A DNA stretch of 42,772 nt from the NCBI GenBank assembly GCA_002381185.1, contig DFOA01000065.1, forward strand, positions 158,033-200,804, in the 5' to 3' direction. Of the stretch, positions 22,651-31,545 are shown piece after piece. Position 1 is the first letter of the stretch, and each line of letters begins with the position of its first letter. This DNA comes from Firmicutes bacterium UBA3553. Lineage in GTDB: Bacteria > Bacillota > Clostridia > Tissierellales > Sedimentibacteraceae. Made by a program: the position numbers and the translations under genes. The notes beneath the pieces were generated by a model, which searched no databases, was not told where the DNA came from, and saw only the letters and a program-made list of their open reading frames with translations.

Positions 22651-23832
22651 ATGAATAATAAAAATTATAGAGTGATGAAGTTTTTTGAACCGGTAAATAA
22701 GCAGGATAAATCAAGGGGATATGTGCGCCTGGATATCAGAGGCATTAAGGGGAATATATTAGTATCTGTTGAAAATCCAGGTGATGTTAAAGCAACAAGC
22801 GAAGTATACTTGTACAAGGATAGAATAAATAAAATAAAATTAGGAGATATAAACAGCAAAAAAGGCATGATTAAAAAACTTCTGACTTTTGGGAGCAACA
22901 ATGCTATTGAAGATTACAACATCTGCGCTGTTGTGAGAGATAAGAAAATTGTTATGTATTCAAACTTATTCAATGCAATATCTCCGGATCAAATCAGAAA
23001 GCTTGAGGCTGATGACCAAGATACTATAAATGAAGAGATAGCTAATCTGGAAGGCACATCCCCTGAAGTGGTTCCGGAACCAATGGAAACAGCGGCTGAA
23101 ATAAAAAAACCAAATACAGAAGAAGTTAAAACATTTAAAGAAATTATAAAAGAAGAAAAGGGTTCAGAGAAAAAAACAGAAGTAACTGAAGAAGAAACCA
23201 AGACAGCAGAAAAAACAAAGACAGCAGAAGAAACAAAAACAATAGAAGAAGAAAAAAAATTCGCAGCGGAAACAATAAAAAAAACAACTGTATCCTCGGC
23301 TGTTAATATTGATGATAATATTACAGAACCAGAAAAAAATGAAGAACCTAAAGAAGATGTTCAATCACAGGCACGTAAATACAGAAATAAATTTGATGAA
23401 AGCCTGTACAATGTTTTGAAAGATTATAAACAGGTTGAACCTTTGTCTGTTAAAATTAATAACTTTAACTGGTGGTACATACCATATGATGAAACGGGCG
23501 TAAGAAACGGGTTCCTGCCATATTACAATCAAATTATCAGCTCCTACTATCCATATCCTATGTCAAACCGTGTTACAACATGCAGCGGTCTCATGAAAAA
23601 GTACGGACACTATGTTTTTGGCATTTATAAGGAAAACGGAGAAATTGTAAAATTTGTATACGGAGTTCCGGGAGAGTTTACGAAGGAAGAACAGCCTTAT
23701 AAAGGGATAACAGGCTTTAAAAATTGGTCTTACAGCAATAAGGAAAATTATGATAAGCATGGTTACTGGCTTGCCTTTGTAAATCCAAAAACAGGAGAAA
23801 CAACAGAGCCGCCGCAAATTGTGCTGACTTAA
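22651..23832 (+). CDS. Hypothetical protein with charged low-complexity linker
   Basis: A 393-residue soluble protein that I do not recognise by name. Three parts can be seen. Residues 1-120 look beta-rich (GYVRLDIRGIKGNILVSVEN). About 120-240 are Lys/Glu/Thr-rich and low-complexity, with repeats of the type ETKTAEKTKTAEE. About 245-393 form an aromatic-rich domain (FNWWYIPYDE, YYPYPMSNR, GYWLAFVNPKTGE). No signal peptide or membrane segment is evident. ATG 22651 follows AGGAGG; an upstream in-frame ATG at 22609 has no ribosome site. It follows the spore-type hydrolase, so a spore-associated role is possible but only from position. Confidence 0.8.
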   Translation: MNNKNYRVMKFFEPVNKQDKSRGYVRLDIRGIKGNILVSVENPGDVKATSEVYLYKDRINKIKLGDINSKKGMIKKLLTFGSNNAIEDYNICAVVRDKKIVMYSNLFNAISPDQIRKLEADDQDTINEEIANLEGTSPEVVPEPMETAAEIKKPNTEEVKTFKEIIKEEKGSEKKTEVTEEETKTAEKTKTAEETKTIEEEKKFAAETIKKTTVSSAVNIDDNITEPEKNEEPKEDVQSQARKYRNKFDESLYNVLKDYKQVEPLSVKINNFNWWYIPYDETGVRNGFLPYYNQIISSYYPYPMSNRVTTCSGLMKKYGHYVFGIYKENGEIVKFVYGVPGEFTKEEQPYKGITGFKNWSYSNKENYDKHGYWLAFVNPKTGETTEPPQIVLT

Positions 23833-23840
23833 ATTAATTC

Positions 23841-23869
23841 TGTACAAATTTTCAAAGATTTGTTATAAT
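23841..23869 (+). promoter_or_regulatory. Candidate promoter of the 23907 gene
   Basis: TGTACA (23841-23846), 17-bp spacer, TATAAT (23864-23869). Confidence 0.45.
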
Positions 23870-23906
23870 ATACGAGAACATTTTTAAAAAGGAGTTAAAA
23901 AAACAA

Positions 23907-24500
23907 ATGCCGCCAATAAGTACTAATATGCACTTTGGTAAGTTATTTATAGAAAATTCAAAACAGGAAATCCACATACCGAGTTTTATCATAGGTATTG
24001 TGTCTCCTGACACAATAAATGAAGATGATTTTGATGACCTTCATACTCTTGATGAAGATGGGAACATTGACGTGCGTGAATTTTATGAACAATTCAATTT
24101 TAATAACCTGAATTTAAAGCAGAAATCATTTGTACTGGGATATTACTGCCATTTGTGGTTTGATGAGTACTATAAATTTAATGCAAGTAAGCTTACGCTG
24201 CATAACAACGTGGACTTGTCCGACGAAGAGCTTGGCTCAGCGGTTAAGGCCATACTTAAGTATTATGATAGCAAGGAAATAAATAACTTCTTTGAAAAAT
24301 ATGCTAAAGATATAAATGAATTTAATGATAAAATTAATTTGCAAGAAATCAGCGGTATCAGCATTAAAAAATCAAAAGAAAAAATACATGAATTTCTGAA
24401 GGATACCATACCCGATGTTATCTATCCCCAGCTTATTGAAGAGCAGGAATATATGAGTTTTATAAAGAACGGCTGCAGTAAAATAATGAAATCATTATAA
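23907..24500 (+). CDS. Putative zinc-dependent phospholipase C-like/hydrolase protein
   Basis: A 197-residue protein with the spaced motif pattern of the zinc-dependent phospholipase C/P1-nuclease-like group: an early His (NMHFGKLF), FIIGIVSPD, DLHTL, and FVLGYYCHLWFDEYY. In that family these His and Asp residues bind zinc. The match is by pattern only, and the protein is short and lacks a signal peptide. The substrate is unknown. A GGAG site lies 12 nt before ATG 23907, a little distant. It is a single gene with its own promoter and terminator. Confidence 0.6.
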   Translation: MPPISTNMHFGKLFIENSKQEIHIPSFIIGIVSPDTINEDDFDDLHTLDEDGNIDVREFYEQFNFNNLNLKQKSFVLGYYCHLWFDEYYKFNASKLTLHNNVDLSDEELGSAVKAILKYYDSKEINNFFEKYAKDINEFNDKINLQEISGISIKKSKEKIHEFLKDTIPDVIYPQLIEEQEYMSFIKNGCSKIMKSL

Positions 24501-24504
24501 ATCG

Positions 24505-24530
24505 AAAAACTCCTTTAAAGGAGTTTTTTT
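24505..24530 (+). terminator. Terminator after the phospholipase-like gene
   Basis: ACTCCTTT and AAAGGAGT (24509-24524) form a hairpin followed by a T-run to 24530. The matching A-run upstream makes it potentially two-sided. Confidence 0.8.
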
Positions 24531-24629
24531 AAAAGTAAAAATTGACTGTACAGATAAAATATAATATAGTTGAAACATGTACTTGTATTATGCTATTATT
24601 TATGGATAAATTAGTTATAAGGATGGATT

Positions 24630-25262
24630 ATGGTGAAATATAAATATGTTTTTTTTGATTTTGATGGAACACTTGCAGATACTGAAGAAGTGAATTTTGT
24701 TATATATCAAAAGCTGGCTGAAAAATATAATTTAAGAAATATAACCATAGATGAATTAGGACATATTAAGAAAATGAGTGCCAGAGAATTAATGGCATAT
24801 GTTGAACTTAAAAAAAGATACTTGCCTTTTCTTCTTAAAAGAGGAAAGAACTTATTAAAGCAAGATATTAGAAATATAAAACCTTGCAAGCCTAATTTGT
24901 TTGATATGGTTTTACAGCTTAAGAATATGGGGATACAGACCGCTATTATTACGACAAATTCAAAGTCAAACGTTCAGATGTTTTTAGAAGAACACAATGC
25001 GGATATATTTGATTTTATTGCAAGCTCTTCCATGTTTGGGAAGGAGTCAAAAATGAGAAAAATCATTAAAAAAGATAAACTAGAATTAGAAGATGTGCTT
25101 TATGTTGGTGATGAAATCAGAGATATTCATGCTGCTAAAAATACCGGTATAGACATTGCATCAGTTGCATGGGGATATAATACAGTTGAAAGCCTTAAGA
25201 AGCACAAGCCCGAATACATAATATATGAGCCATTTGAACTTATAGATATATGTAAATCATAG
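24630..25262 (+). CDS. HAD-superfamily phosphatase (Gph/PpaX-like)
   Basis: A 210-residue haloacid dehalogenase-type hydrolase. Motif I is FFDFDGTLADT (nucleophile Asp), motif II IITTNSKSN, the motif III Lys is in KESKMRKIIKK, and motif IV is YVGDEIRDI. The helical cap sits between motifs I and II, as in phosphoglycolate phosphatase-like enzymes. The natural substrate cannot be told. It begins at ATG 24630 after TAAGGA. It precedes the long GS with a 119-bp gap and is probably separate. Confidence 0.88.
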   Translation: MVKYKYVFFDFDGTLADTEEVNFVIYQKLAEKYNLRNITIDELGHIKKMSARELMAYVELKKRYLPFLLKRGKNLLKQDIRNIKPCKPNLFDMVLQLKNMGIQTAIITTNSKSNVQMFLEEHNADIFDFIASSSMFGKESKMRKIIKKDKLELEDVLYVGDEIRDIHAAKNTGIDIASVAWGYNTVESLKKHKPEYIIYEPFELIDICKS

Positions 25263-25381
25263 CACGAACTTTAAAATGAGATGATAGCGGATATTTCGTA
25301 TTAATTACATACATTTTTATTGCATTTCAAATTTTCATGTGCTAAAATACGGTGTAAAAAATATAAGGAGGAAACTAGAAT

Positions 25382-27271
25382 ATGATTTATACGATTAAGC
25401 CTGAATATCACGGTATTCCGGAATTGACAAAAATACTTGAAGAACATACTGAGATACAGTTTGTTTCATTTATGGGTGTTGATATAGGCGGTAACGGAAC
25501 TGATGAGAAAATACCCGTAAAGTTATTTATAAAAGATATGGAAGACATGCTTAAGTACGGAATTCAAACAGATGGATCGAGCGTTGAACTTCAGGGTATC
25601 GCAGATTTGAATAACGCAAGAGTTGACATACTGCCTGATTTAGACTGCAACTGGTTTGTGGACTACAACTACGAATACTACAATGATGAAAACGGGCTTC
25701 CTGTAGGTACTTTAAAAATCCCTTCTTTTATTATACACAGCGGAAAACAAGTTTGCTCAAGATCAATTCTTAAAAGGGCTACAACAAATTTTAAAGCCCA
25801 AATATTAGAAACACTTAAGAAAAATCCCGGCATTACAGAAAACTTCGGATTTAAATATGAAGATGTGGAAGAAGTGCTTTTAACTTCGGCAACAGAGCTT
25901 GAAATGTGGGTTAAGACTCCGGAACAAAGTGCAGATTTCGAAGAGCTTCATATATCACAGGTTTTAAAGGAACAATATTGGAAAAGAACAATGGGAACTG
26001 TAAGAACTGTTCTTGAAAAAATAATGGATATGCTTGAACGTTATGACTTGAAACCTGAAATGGCTCATAAAGAAGTTGGCGGCATCACAAACAAAATTGA
26101 TGCAAAGGGAAGAATTACCCATGTTATGGAACAGCTTGAAATTGATTGGAGATTTTCAGAATCTCTTCAGACAGCGGACAACGAAATGTTTGTGAGAGAA
26201 TTAATTGAAGACCAATTCAGACACCATGGTTTGGAGGTGTTGTTCAAAGCAAAGCCCATAGAAGGCGTTGCCGGAAACGGAGAACATACTCATCTGGGAG
26301 CTGCTGTAAAGCTAAAAAACGGCAAAAGGATAAATTTATTTACACCTAAGGATGTAAGAGGTGACTATTTAAGCGAAATGGGATATGGAGCTCTCATGGG
26401 GCTGCTGAAGAATTATGAGGTTATAAATCCTATAGTAACTGCTACAAATGATGCTTTCAACAGATTAAAACCCGGATTTGAAGCTCCCGTATGCATTGTA
26501 ACCTCATTGGGCGGAACGAAGGAGCAGCCTTCAAGAAACCGTTCCGTATTAGTGGGAGTCATAAGAGACATAAACACTCCTGGTGCCATAAGATTTGAAT
26601 TAAGATCACCTAATCCATATTCAAATACATATCTTGTTATAGCTGCTTCTTATCAGGCAATGCTTGATGGAATCAAGAATGTTACAGAAGCAGGATTAAG
26701 CTGCGATGACCTGGAAAAAGCAATATCAAAAAAATACGGAGACGATGTTGTATATTTAGAAAAATACAGAGAATACAGAAGTGAAGAAGATGTTTTTGAA
26801 AAATACAACGAGGAAGAAAGAAGTAGACTTTATGGCACAGCGCCTGCAACAGTATGGGAGAATCTAAACGGATTTACTACTAACAGATTAAAGCAGCAGG
26901 TTTTAAAGTCAGGCGATGTATTTACAGATGAATTAATCAACTCCTTTAAGGAGTCAACCTTGCAGAAATGGAAAAATGAACTGAAGGGAAGAATAATTCA
27001 TGACAACATCATGCTGCTAAAGACATTTGTAAAGCTTCACAATGAACAGGACCATGCCACAGATCTGGATGTGGTAAACTGGGAAAAGATAGTGTACCTG
27101 AAAACAAAGCTTATGAAGGACAGCATGACAAAAAAATGTATTTTCACAAAAATCAAGACTGCTTTAGAAGAAGGCGATTATGACACTGCTTCTGACCTTC
27201 AGAAACAAATGAATGAAAAGATGACAGAAATCCGGGGATTGTATATAGAGTATAAAAATAACATTTTTTAA
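25382..27271 (+). CDS. Long glutamine synthetase-family enzyme with C-terminal extension and UVR-like motif
   Basis: A 629-residue GS-family protein, distinct from both the 439-residue GSI and the GSIII here. GS motifs are present in order: QTDGSSVELQGI (64-72), TELEMW (Glu172/Glu174), MAHKEVGG (Glu231), EQLEIDWRF (Glu253), GNGEHTH (His302), SRNRS (Arg387) and FELRSPNPYSNTY (Glu406). About 13 residues are inserted between the second and third metal-ligand motifs. The second substrate Arg of GSI (in IRIP) is Gly here (LVGVI). After about residue 435 comes a 190-residue helical extension ending in a UVR-like motif (about 589-616, ALEEGDYDTASDLQKQM). ATG 25382 follows AAGGAGG. Glutamine synthesis is likely but unproved; another amine or acid substrate is possible. 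Confidence 0.85.
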   Translation: MIYTIKPEYHGIPELTKILEEHTEIQFVSFMGVDIGGNGTDEKIPVKLFIKDMEDMLKYGIQTDGSSVELQGIADLNNARVDILPDLDCNWFVDYNYEYYNDENGLPVGTLKIPSFIIHSGKQVCSRSILKRATTNFKAQILETLKKNPGITENFGFKYEDVEEVLLTSATELEMWVKTPEQSADFEELHISQVLKEQYWKRTMGTVRTVLEKIMDMLERYDLKPEMAHKEVGGITNKIDAKGRITHVMEQLEIDWRFSESLQTADNEMFVRELIEDQFRHHGLEVLFKAKPIEGVAGNGEHTHLGAAVKLKNGKRINLFTPKDVRGDYLSEMGYGALMGLLKNYEVINPIVTATNDAFNRLKPGFEAPVCIVTSLGGTKEQPSRNRSVLVGVIRDINTPGAIRFELRSPNPYSNTYLVIAASYQAMLDGIKNVTEAGLSCDDLEKAISKKYGDDVVYLEKYREYRSEEDVFEKYNEEERSRLYGTAPATVWENLNGFTTNRLKQQVLKSGDVFTDELINSFKESTLQKWKNELKGRIIHDNIMLLKTFVKLHNEQDHATDLDVVNWEKIVYLKTKLMKDSMTKKCIFTKIKTALEEGDYDTASDLQKQMNEKMTEIRGLYIEYKNNIF

Positions 27272-27301
27272 TATATTTTCATTATATTGAAGATTATATT
27301 G

Positions 27302-27327
27302 TCAGAACCTAAGGTTCTGATTTTTTT
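27302..27327 (+). terminator. Terminator after the long GS
   Basis: TCAGAACC (27302-27309), loop TAA, GGTTCTGA (27313-27320), then seven T. Confidence 0.92.
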
Positions 27328-27637
27328 GTAAAAAATTATTATTTTTGAACAATTTCAAATTAAAATTATGATTAACTATAATGTTATTAACAAATTATTG
27401 TTTACAAATTGTCTTAAATATGCTAATATTGTATTGTATAAAAACGTATTCATATATATGAAAGTGTGTGGAAAGCGTTTTGTACAAAATTATAGCGTGT
27501 ATAATACAAACATTTATAATAAGGTCTTCATAATGGGTTTAATATGGGTTATTAAAAATTTATATGGGTTATCATTTATTTATCCTTATAATGGAATGTT
27601 TAGATTCACACGCGCAAAATGTTAATGGAGGATAATT
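27328..27637. other. AT-rich gap upstream of nhaC with spaced ATGGGTT repeats
   Basis: No gene is supported here; an 85-codon frame (27368-27625) lacks a ribosome site and has the biased composition of AT-rich DNA. ATGGGTT occurs three times, with GGGTT cores at 27535, 27546 and 27566, roughly one and two helical turns apart. A TATAAT at 27500-27505 lacks a correctly spaced -35. Confidence 0.5.
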
Positions 27638-29134
27638 ATGAGTAAAGTTCCAAGAGAAAAGAAAGAACCGTCTTTATTAATTTCTTTAATTCCGGTAGCC
27701 GTAACTGTAATTTTGCTGGGTATTACTATTTTGGTTTATGACGGTGAGGTTCATATTCCTATTTTAATGGGAGCCATAGTCGCAGCGGCAATAGCGGTAT
27801 TCGGTTTAGGCTTTACATGGAAAGAGATTGAAGACGGTATTGTCGATTCAATCGGCAGTACAATGCAGGCAATTTTAATACTGGGAATAATCGGTATTTT
27901 AATTGGTACTTGGATAGCAGGCGGTATTGTTCCTAGTATGATTTATTACGGTTTACAGATATTGTCGCCTTCATTTTTCTTAGCTGCGTCTGTTCTATTG
28001 TGCAGTGTTGTATCTTTAGCAACAGGCAGTTCATGGACAACTGCAGGAACAGTTGGTATAGCATTGATAGGTATTGCTCAGGGATTGGGAATATCTACTC
28101 CTTTAGCAGCAGGTGCAATAATTTCCGGTGCATACTTTGGCGATAAAATATCACCGCTGTCAGATACTACTAACCTGGCACCTGCAATGGCTGGATCATC
28201 ATTATTTGATCATATTAAACACATGCTCTATACTACTTCGGTATCATACGGTATTACACTTGTTATATTTATAATAATAGGATTACAATACAGAGGAATG
28301 GAGCTTGACGCACATGAAATTATATCTATTAACGAAGCAATATCAAGTATATACACTATAAGTCCATTGTTCCTGTTAGTGCCTGTTATTGTAATAGTGA
28401 TGGTAGCATTAAAGATTCCGGCAATCCCCGGATTAATAGTAGGTTGTATATTGGGAGCAATTTGTGCAGTATTCCAAGGTACCGACTTTGGTACTATTGT
28501 GGATATTGCCAATAACGGTACAGTTGCTGAAACCGGTCATGCTGTTGTTGATGAGCTGTTGACAAACGGTGGATTACAGAGCATGATGTGGACGATTTCA
28601 TTAATCATGTGTGCGTTAACATTTGGCGGTGTTCTTGAAAAAACAGGTATGATGGCAGCTATAGCAAACAGACTTTTGGTATTTGCGAAGAGTACAGGAT
28701 CATTAATTCTTGTAACTGCAGTTACATGCTTGTTTGTGAACACTTTATGCGGCGATCAGTATCTTGCATTAGCTCTTCCTGGAAAGATGTACAAGGATAC
28801 ATTTAGAGAAAGAGGTCTGGCACCAAGAAACTTGTCGCGTATTCTTGAAGACTCGGGTACAGTTACTTCGGCACTTATTCCATGGAATACCTGTGGTGCT
28901 ACAATGTCAACATTCCTTGGAGTTCCTACGTTATCGTATATGGGATATGCGTTTTTCAATATTTTGAGTCCAATCGTATCGGTTATATTCGCATACTTGG
29001 GAATTTCAATTATGACATTGGAAGAAGATCCTGCATCTGAACAATATGTAAGACCAATGAAGCTTAAGAAATCACCAAAAGAATTGGAAGAATATATAGT
29101 TAATTATCAAAAAACACACAGTGCTAACGCATAA
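27638..29134 (+). CDS. nhaC: NhaC-family Na+/H+ (or malate/lactate-type) antiporter
   Basis: A 498-residue polytopic membrane protein of the NhaC family in the ion-transporter superfamily, with about eleven to twelve hydrophobic segments. The family hallmark GAYFGDKISPLSDTTNLAP is intact, as is the later DSGTVTSALIPWNTCGA segment. These proteins exchange Na+ for H+; some relatives swap organic acids, so substrate is not settled. ATG 27638 follows ATGGAGG. Single-gene unit with a terminator at 29151. Confidence 0.92.
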   Translation: MSKVPREKKEPSLLISLIPVAVTVILLGITILVYDGEVHIPILMGAIVAAAIAVFGLGFTWKEIEDGIVDSIGSTMQAILILGIIGILIGTWIAGGIVPSMIYYGLQILSPSFFLAASVLLCSVVSLATGSSWTTAGTVGIALIGIAQGLGISTPLAAGAIISGAYFGDKISPLSDTTNLAPAMAGSSLFDHIKHMLYTTSVSYGITLVIFIIIGLQYRGMELDAHEIISINEAISSIYTISPLFLLVPVIVIVMVALKIPAIPGLIVGCILGAICAVFQGTDFGTIVDIANNGTVAETGHAVVDELLTNGGLQSMMWTISLIMCALTFGGVLEKTGMMAAIANRLLVFAKSTGSLILVTAVTCLFVNTLCGDQYLALALPGKMYKDTFRERGLAPRNLSRILEDSGTVTSALIPWNTCGATMSTFLGVPTLSYMGYAFFNILSPIVSVIFAYLGISIMTLEEDPASEQYVRPMKLKKSPKELEEYIVNYQKTHSANA

Positions 29135-29150
29135 CTAATTAACAATATAA

Positions 29151-29192
29151 AATAACCTTGTAGTGAAACTATGAGGTTATTTTTTTCGTGTC
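29151..29192 (+). terminator. Terminator after nhaC
   Basis: AATAACCT (29151-29158) pairs with AGGTTATT, with TAGT/ACTA pairing inside, followed by a T-run ending near 29187. Confidence 0.85.
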
Positions 29193-29225
29193 GATAAATT
29201 TTACATATTATGGGACCGTTTTCGT

Positions 29226-29254
29226 TTGACATTGAGACTGTTTCATTATATTAT
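29226..29254 (+). promoter_or_regulatory. Sigma-A promoter of the GGDEF gene
   Basis: TTGACA (29226-29231), 17-bp spacer, TATTAT (29249-29254). Confidence 0.7.
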
Positions 29255-29309
29255 ATATATAACAATAATAAAGATTTAATACGTAATATGCTATGACAGG
29301 AGTGGAAGT

Positions 29310-31406
29310 ATGGATTTTCAACTCAAGTATGCAAACGAACTGAATAAGCTTAAAGAAGATGAAAGTAATATAGAGTTTTTTCGTAAGTTAGCTTTAAAGC
29401 GAGATAACTTTGACATCAGGAAAGAAACTATTGATGAATTATTGAGGTTTTCTAAAGAAAATAATCTTAATAATGTAAAAGCGTGGGCTTATTATTATCT
29501 GGGGTGGTATAATTTTGATAAATCACATTATGATAAAGCTGCGGAATGTTATTTGATGTCAAACGACATATTTGAACTTGTTAATAATAAGACAGGTTTA
29601 ATATATGCGTGCAACGGATTAACAAATGTATACTGCCAGATAGGTCAATTTAAGCTTGCAAACGAATGGGGGCTTAAAGGCATATCCCTATGCGAAGAAA
29701 CAGAAGATACGGAAGCTCTTGTTACATTGCTTATAAATACGGGTATTAATTATATTCAAATGAAATATTTCAGTAAAGGAAGAGAAATTTTTTACAGTCT
29801 GGAAATGATGGATTGTGAGCTTACCAAGACACAGCAGATTTCCTGCAACTTGGCACTGGCTGAAATTGAAATAAATATCGGAGAACCTGATTTAGCTCTT
29901 TCATATATTGAAAATGCGTTAAAAATAGAAGATGAACTGCAAATATGCACAGATATATGCGAAATATATAAATTAAAGGGAATGGCATTCGTAAAACTGA
30001 AATTATATGACCTTGCCGAGCAGGCATTCAAAAAATCGTATGATTTTTCCATAGAACATGATTATATATACGAAAAATGCTGTTCAATGGTTGAATGGTC
30101 CAAATTACACATTTTAGTGGGAAGAAAACAGGAAGCGGTGCGCCTGCTGAATGAAGTTACAGAAGTCTGTTCATGCAAGGAATTAAATATTTTGCTGAGA
30201 GAATCATACCATATTTTATACACTATTTATAAAGAGTTGAACATGTCTGATAAGGCCTTGGCATTCCTGGAAGAATATATTCTTATTGATGATGAAATGT
30301 ATGATTACGAACAAAATCAACTGATGGCTAAAATGAACTTCAAGCATACTAAGAGAGAGGCTGACCAGTACAAATCTTTGTATGATAAAACAGAGCTGCT
30401 TTCTACAATAGGCCAAAAGATAATTTCTAATTTAAACATAAAGTCAATTATTGATTTGATTGACGAAGAAATAAATAAATTAATTGAAACTGATTATTTC
30501 GGCATAGCGGTTTATGACCGGGAAGAAGACAGGGCCAAATATTACTTTGTAGGCGAAGATTTGCAGCTTCAGGAAGTTGTTCAGTTTAACGAATCAACCA
30601 ATAATTCCTTTGGTTCATATTGCATTAAAAGTAAAAAAGATATTGTTATCGGCAATTCTGACAAGGAATATAAAAAATATATTGATAACGAACCCATAGA
30701 ATTTGATGAAGCACAAGGCAAGGGCAAATCATATATGAAGTCAATAATATACACTCCGATGATAATTAATGACAAAGTAGTCGGGTTGATGACAGTACAA
30801 AGCAAGGAAGAAAATGCATATGACCAAAATGATTTGCACACCTTAAAAATATTGGCAAACTATTCAGCAATTGCTATAGAAAACGCTAAATCATACAAGA
30901 AAGTAGAAGACCTTGCAACATATGACAACTTGACCAGGTTTTTAACTAAATTCGAAATTATAAGGCTTGGAGAAATTATTTATGATAAATATACAGCCAA
31001 TAATTCAAAGTTCAGTGTTACAATGATAGATATAGATAATTTCAAGACCGTAAATGATACATACGGTCATGTGCTTGGAGACAGAGCATTGAGCATGGTT
31101 GCGGAAACCATTGCAAAATGCATCAGAAATACTGACTATATCGGAAGATACGGCGGAGATGAATTCCTTCTAATATGCCCTGGTCTGGGAGAGCCTGAAG
31201 CTGTAGACGTTGCGGAAAGAATCAGATCAGCGGTCGAAAACAGGCTGTATAATTTAGATGATGGCATAATAGTTTCAGTGACCATAAGCCTTGGAGTTCA
31301 CGAATATAGAAAAAATGATATGTCTTTTATGGAAGTAGTCAAGGTTGCGGACAAAAACCTGTACAGCGCTAAAGGAAATAACAGAAACATAGTGATTTGC
31401 AGCTAA
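29310..31406 (+). CDS. TPR-GAF-GGDEF diguanylate cyclase
   Basis: A 698-residue soluble signalling protein. Residues 1 to about 330 are tetratricopeptide-type helical repeats (for example AWAYYYLGWYNFDKSHYDKA). A short coiled coil follows, then a GAF domain at about 355-525 and a GGDEF domain at about 535-697. The active-site sequence GGDEF is intact (615-619), and the product-inhibition site RxxD is present as RNTD (606-609), so cyclic-di-GMP synthesis with feedback control is expected. No EAL domain and no membrane segment. It is monocistronic with its own promoter. The TPR part probably binds a partner or peptide; the ligand is unknown. Confidence 0.93.
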   Translation: MDFQLKYANELNKLKEDESNIEFFRKLALKRDNFDIRKETIDELLRFSKENNLNNVKAWAYYYLGWYNFDKSHYDKAAECYLMSNDIFELVNNKTGLIYACNGLTNVYCQIGQFKLANEWGLKGISLCEETEDTEALVTLLINTGINYIQMKYFSKGREIFYSLEMMDCELTKTQQISCNLALAEIEINIGEPDLALSYIENALKIEDELQICTDICEIYKLKGMAFVKLKLYDLAEQAFKKSYDFSIEHDYIYEKCCSMVEWSKLHILVGRKQEAVRLLNEVTEVCSCKELNILLRESYHILYTIYKELNMSDKALAFLEEYILIDDEMYDYEQNQLMAKMNFKHTKREADQYKSLYDKTELLSTIGQKIISNLNIKSIIDLIDEEINKLIETDYFGIAVYDREEDRAKYYFVGEDLQLQEVVQFNESTNNSFGSYCIKSKKDIVIGNSDKEYKKYIDNEPIEFDEAQGKGKSYMKSIIYTPMIINDKVVGLMTVQSKEENAYDQNDLHTLKILANYSAIAIENAKSYKKVEDLATYDNLTRFLTKFEIIRLGEIIYDKYTANNSKFSVTMIDIDNFKTVNDTYGHVLGDRALSMVAETIAKCIRNTDYIGRYGGDEFLLICPGLGEPEAVDVAERIRSAVENRLYNLDDGIIVSVTISLGVHEYRKNDMSFMEVVKVADKNLYSAKGNNRNIVICS

Positions 31407-31430
31407 TTAAATATGTTATAAAATCAGAAA

Positions 31431-31467
31431 ATATGTAAAGTATATTAAAAAACTTTACATATTTTTT
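31431..31467 (+). terminator. Terminator after the GGDEF gene
   Basis: ATATGTAAAGT (31431-31441), 10-nt loop, ACTTTACATAT (31452-31462), then a T-run. Confidence 0.88.
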
Positions 31468-31497
31468 ACATTGCGGCGGTTTTTTTTTTACTGTCAA

Positions 31498-31521
31498 GGT
31501 ATATGGTAAAGACAAGGTAAA
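31498..31521. promoter_or_regulatory. Candidate PhoP-binding repeats upstream of pstS
   Basis: GGTAAA at 31505-31510 and 31516-31521 are spaced 11 bp apart; read on the minus strand they are TTTACC-N5-TTTACC. This resembles the Gram-positive PhoP box of TT(A/C/T)ACA-like hexamers with about 5-bp spacers. A GGTATA at 31498 may be a degenerate third. No clear sigma-A -10 lies downstream, so this remains tentative. Confidence 0.35.
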
Positions 31522-31545
31522 AAAAGAACTTTAAGGAGAAATATA

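Noticed and set aside
25260..25343. Imperfect inverted repeat (AGCAC...GTGCT) around the upstream region of the long GS
   Set aside because: The arms match poorly beyond five bases and are 70 nt apart in AT-rich sequence; chance is a sufficient explanation.
27471..27486. Catabolite-repression (cre) site upstream of nhaC
   Set aside because: GGAAAGCGTTTTG looks similar, but the spacing is off by one base and the second half-site does not match.
27368..27625. 85-codon open frame between the long GS and nhaC
   Set aside because: No ribosome site, composition (Asn, Tyr, Ile, Lys) matches translated AT-rich DNA, and it overlaps likely promoter and leader sequence of nhaC.
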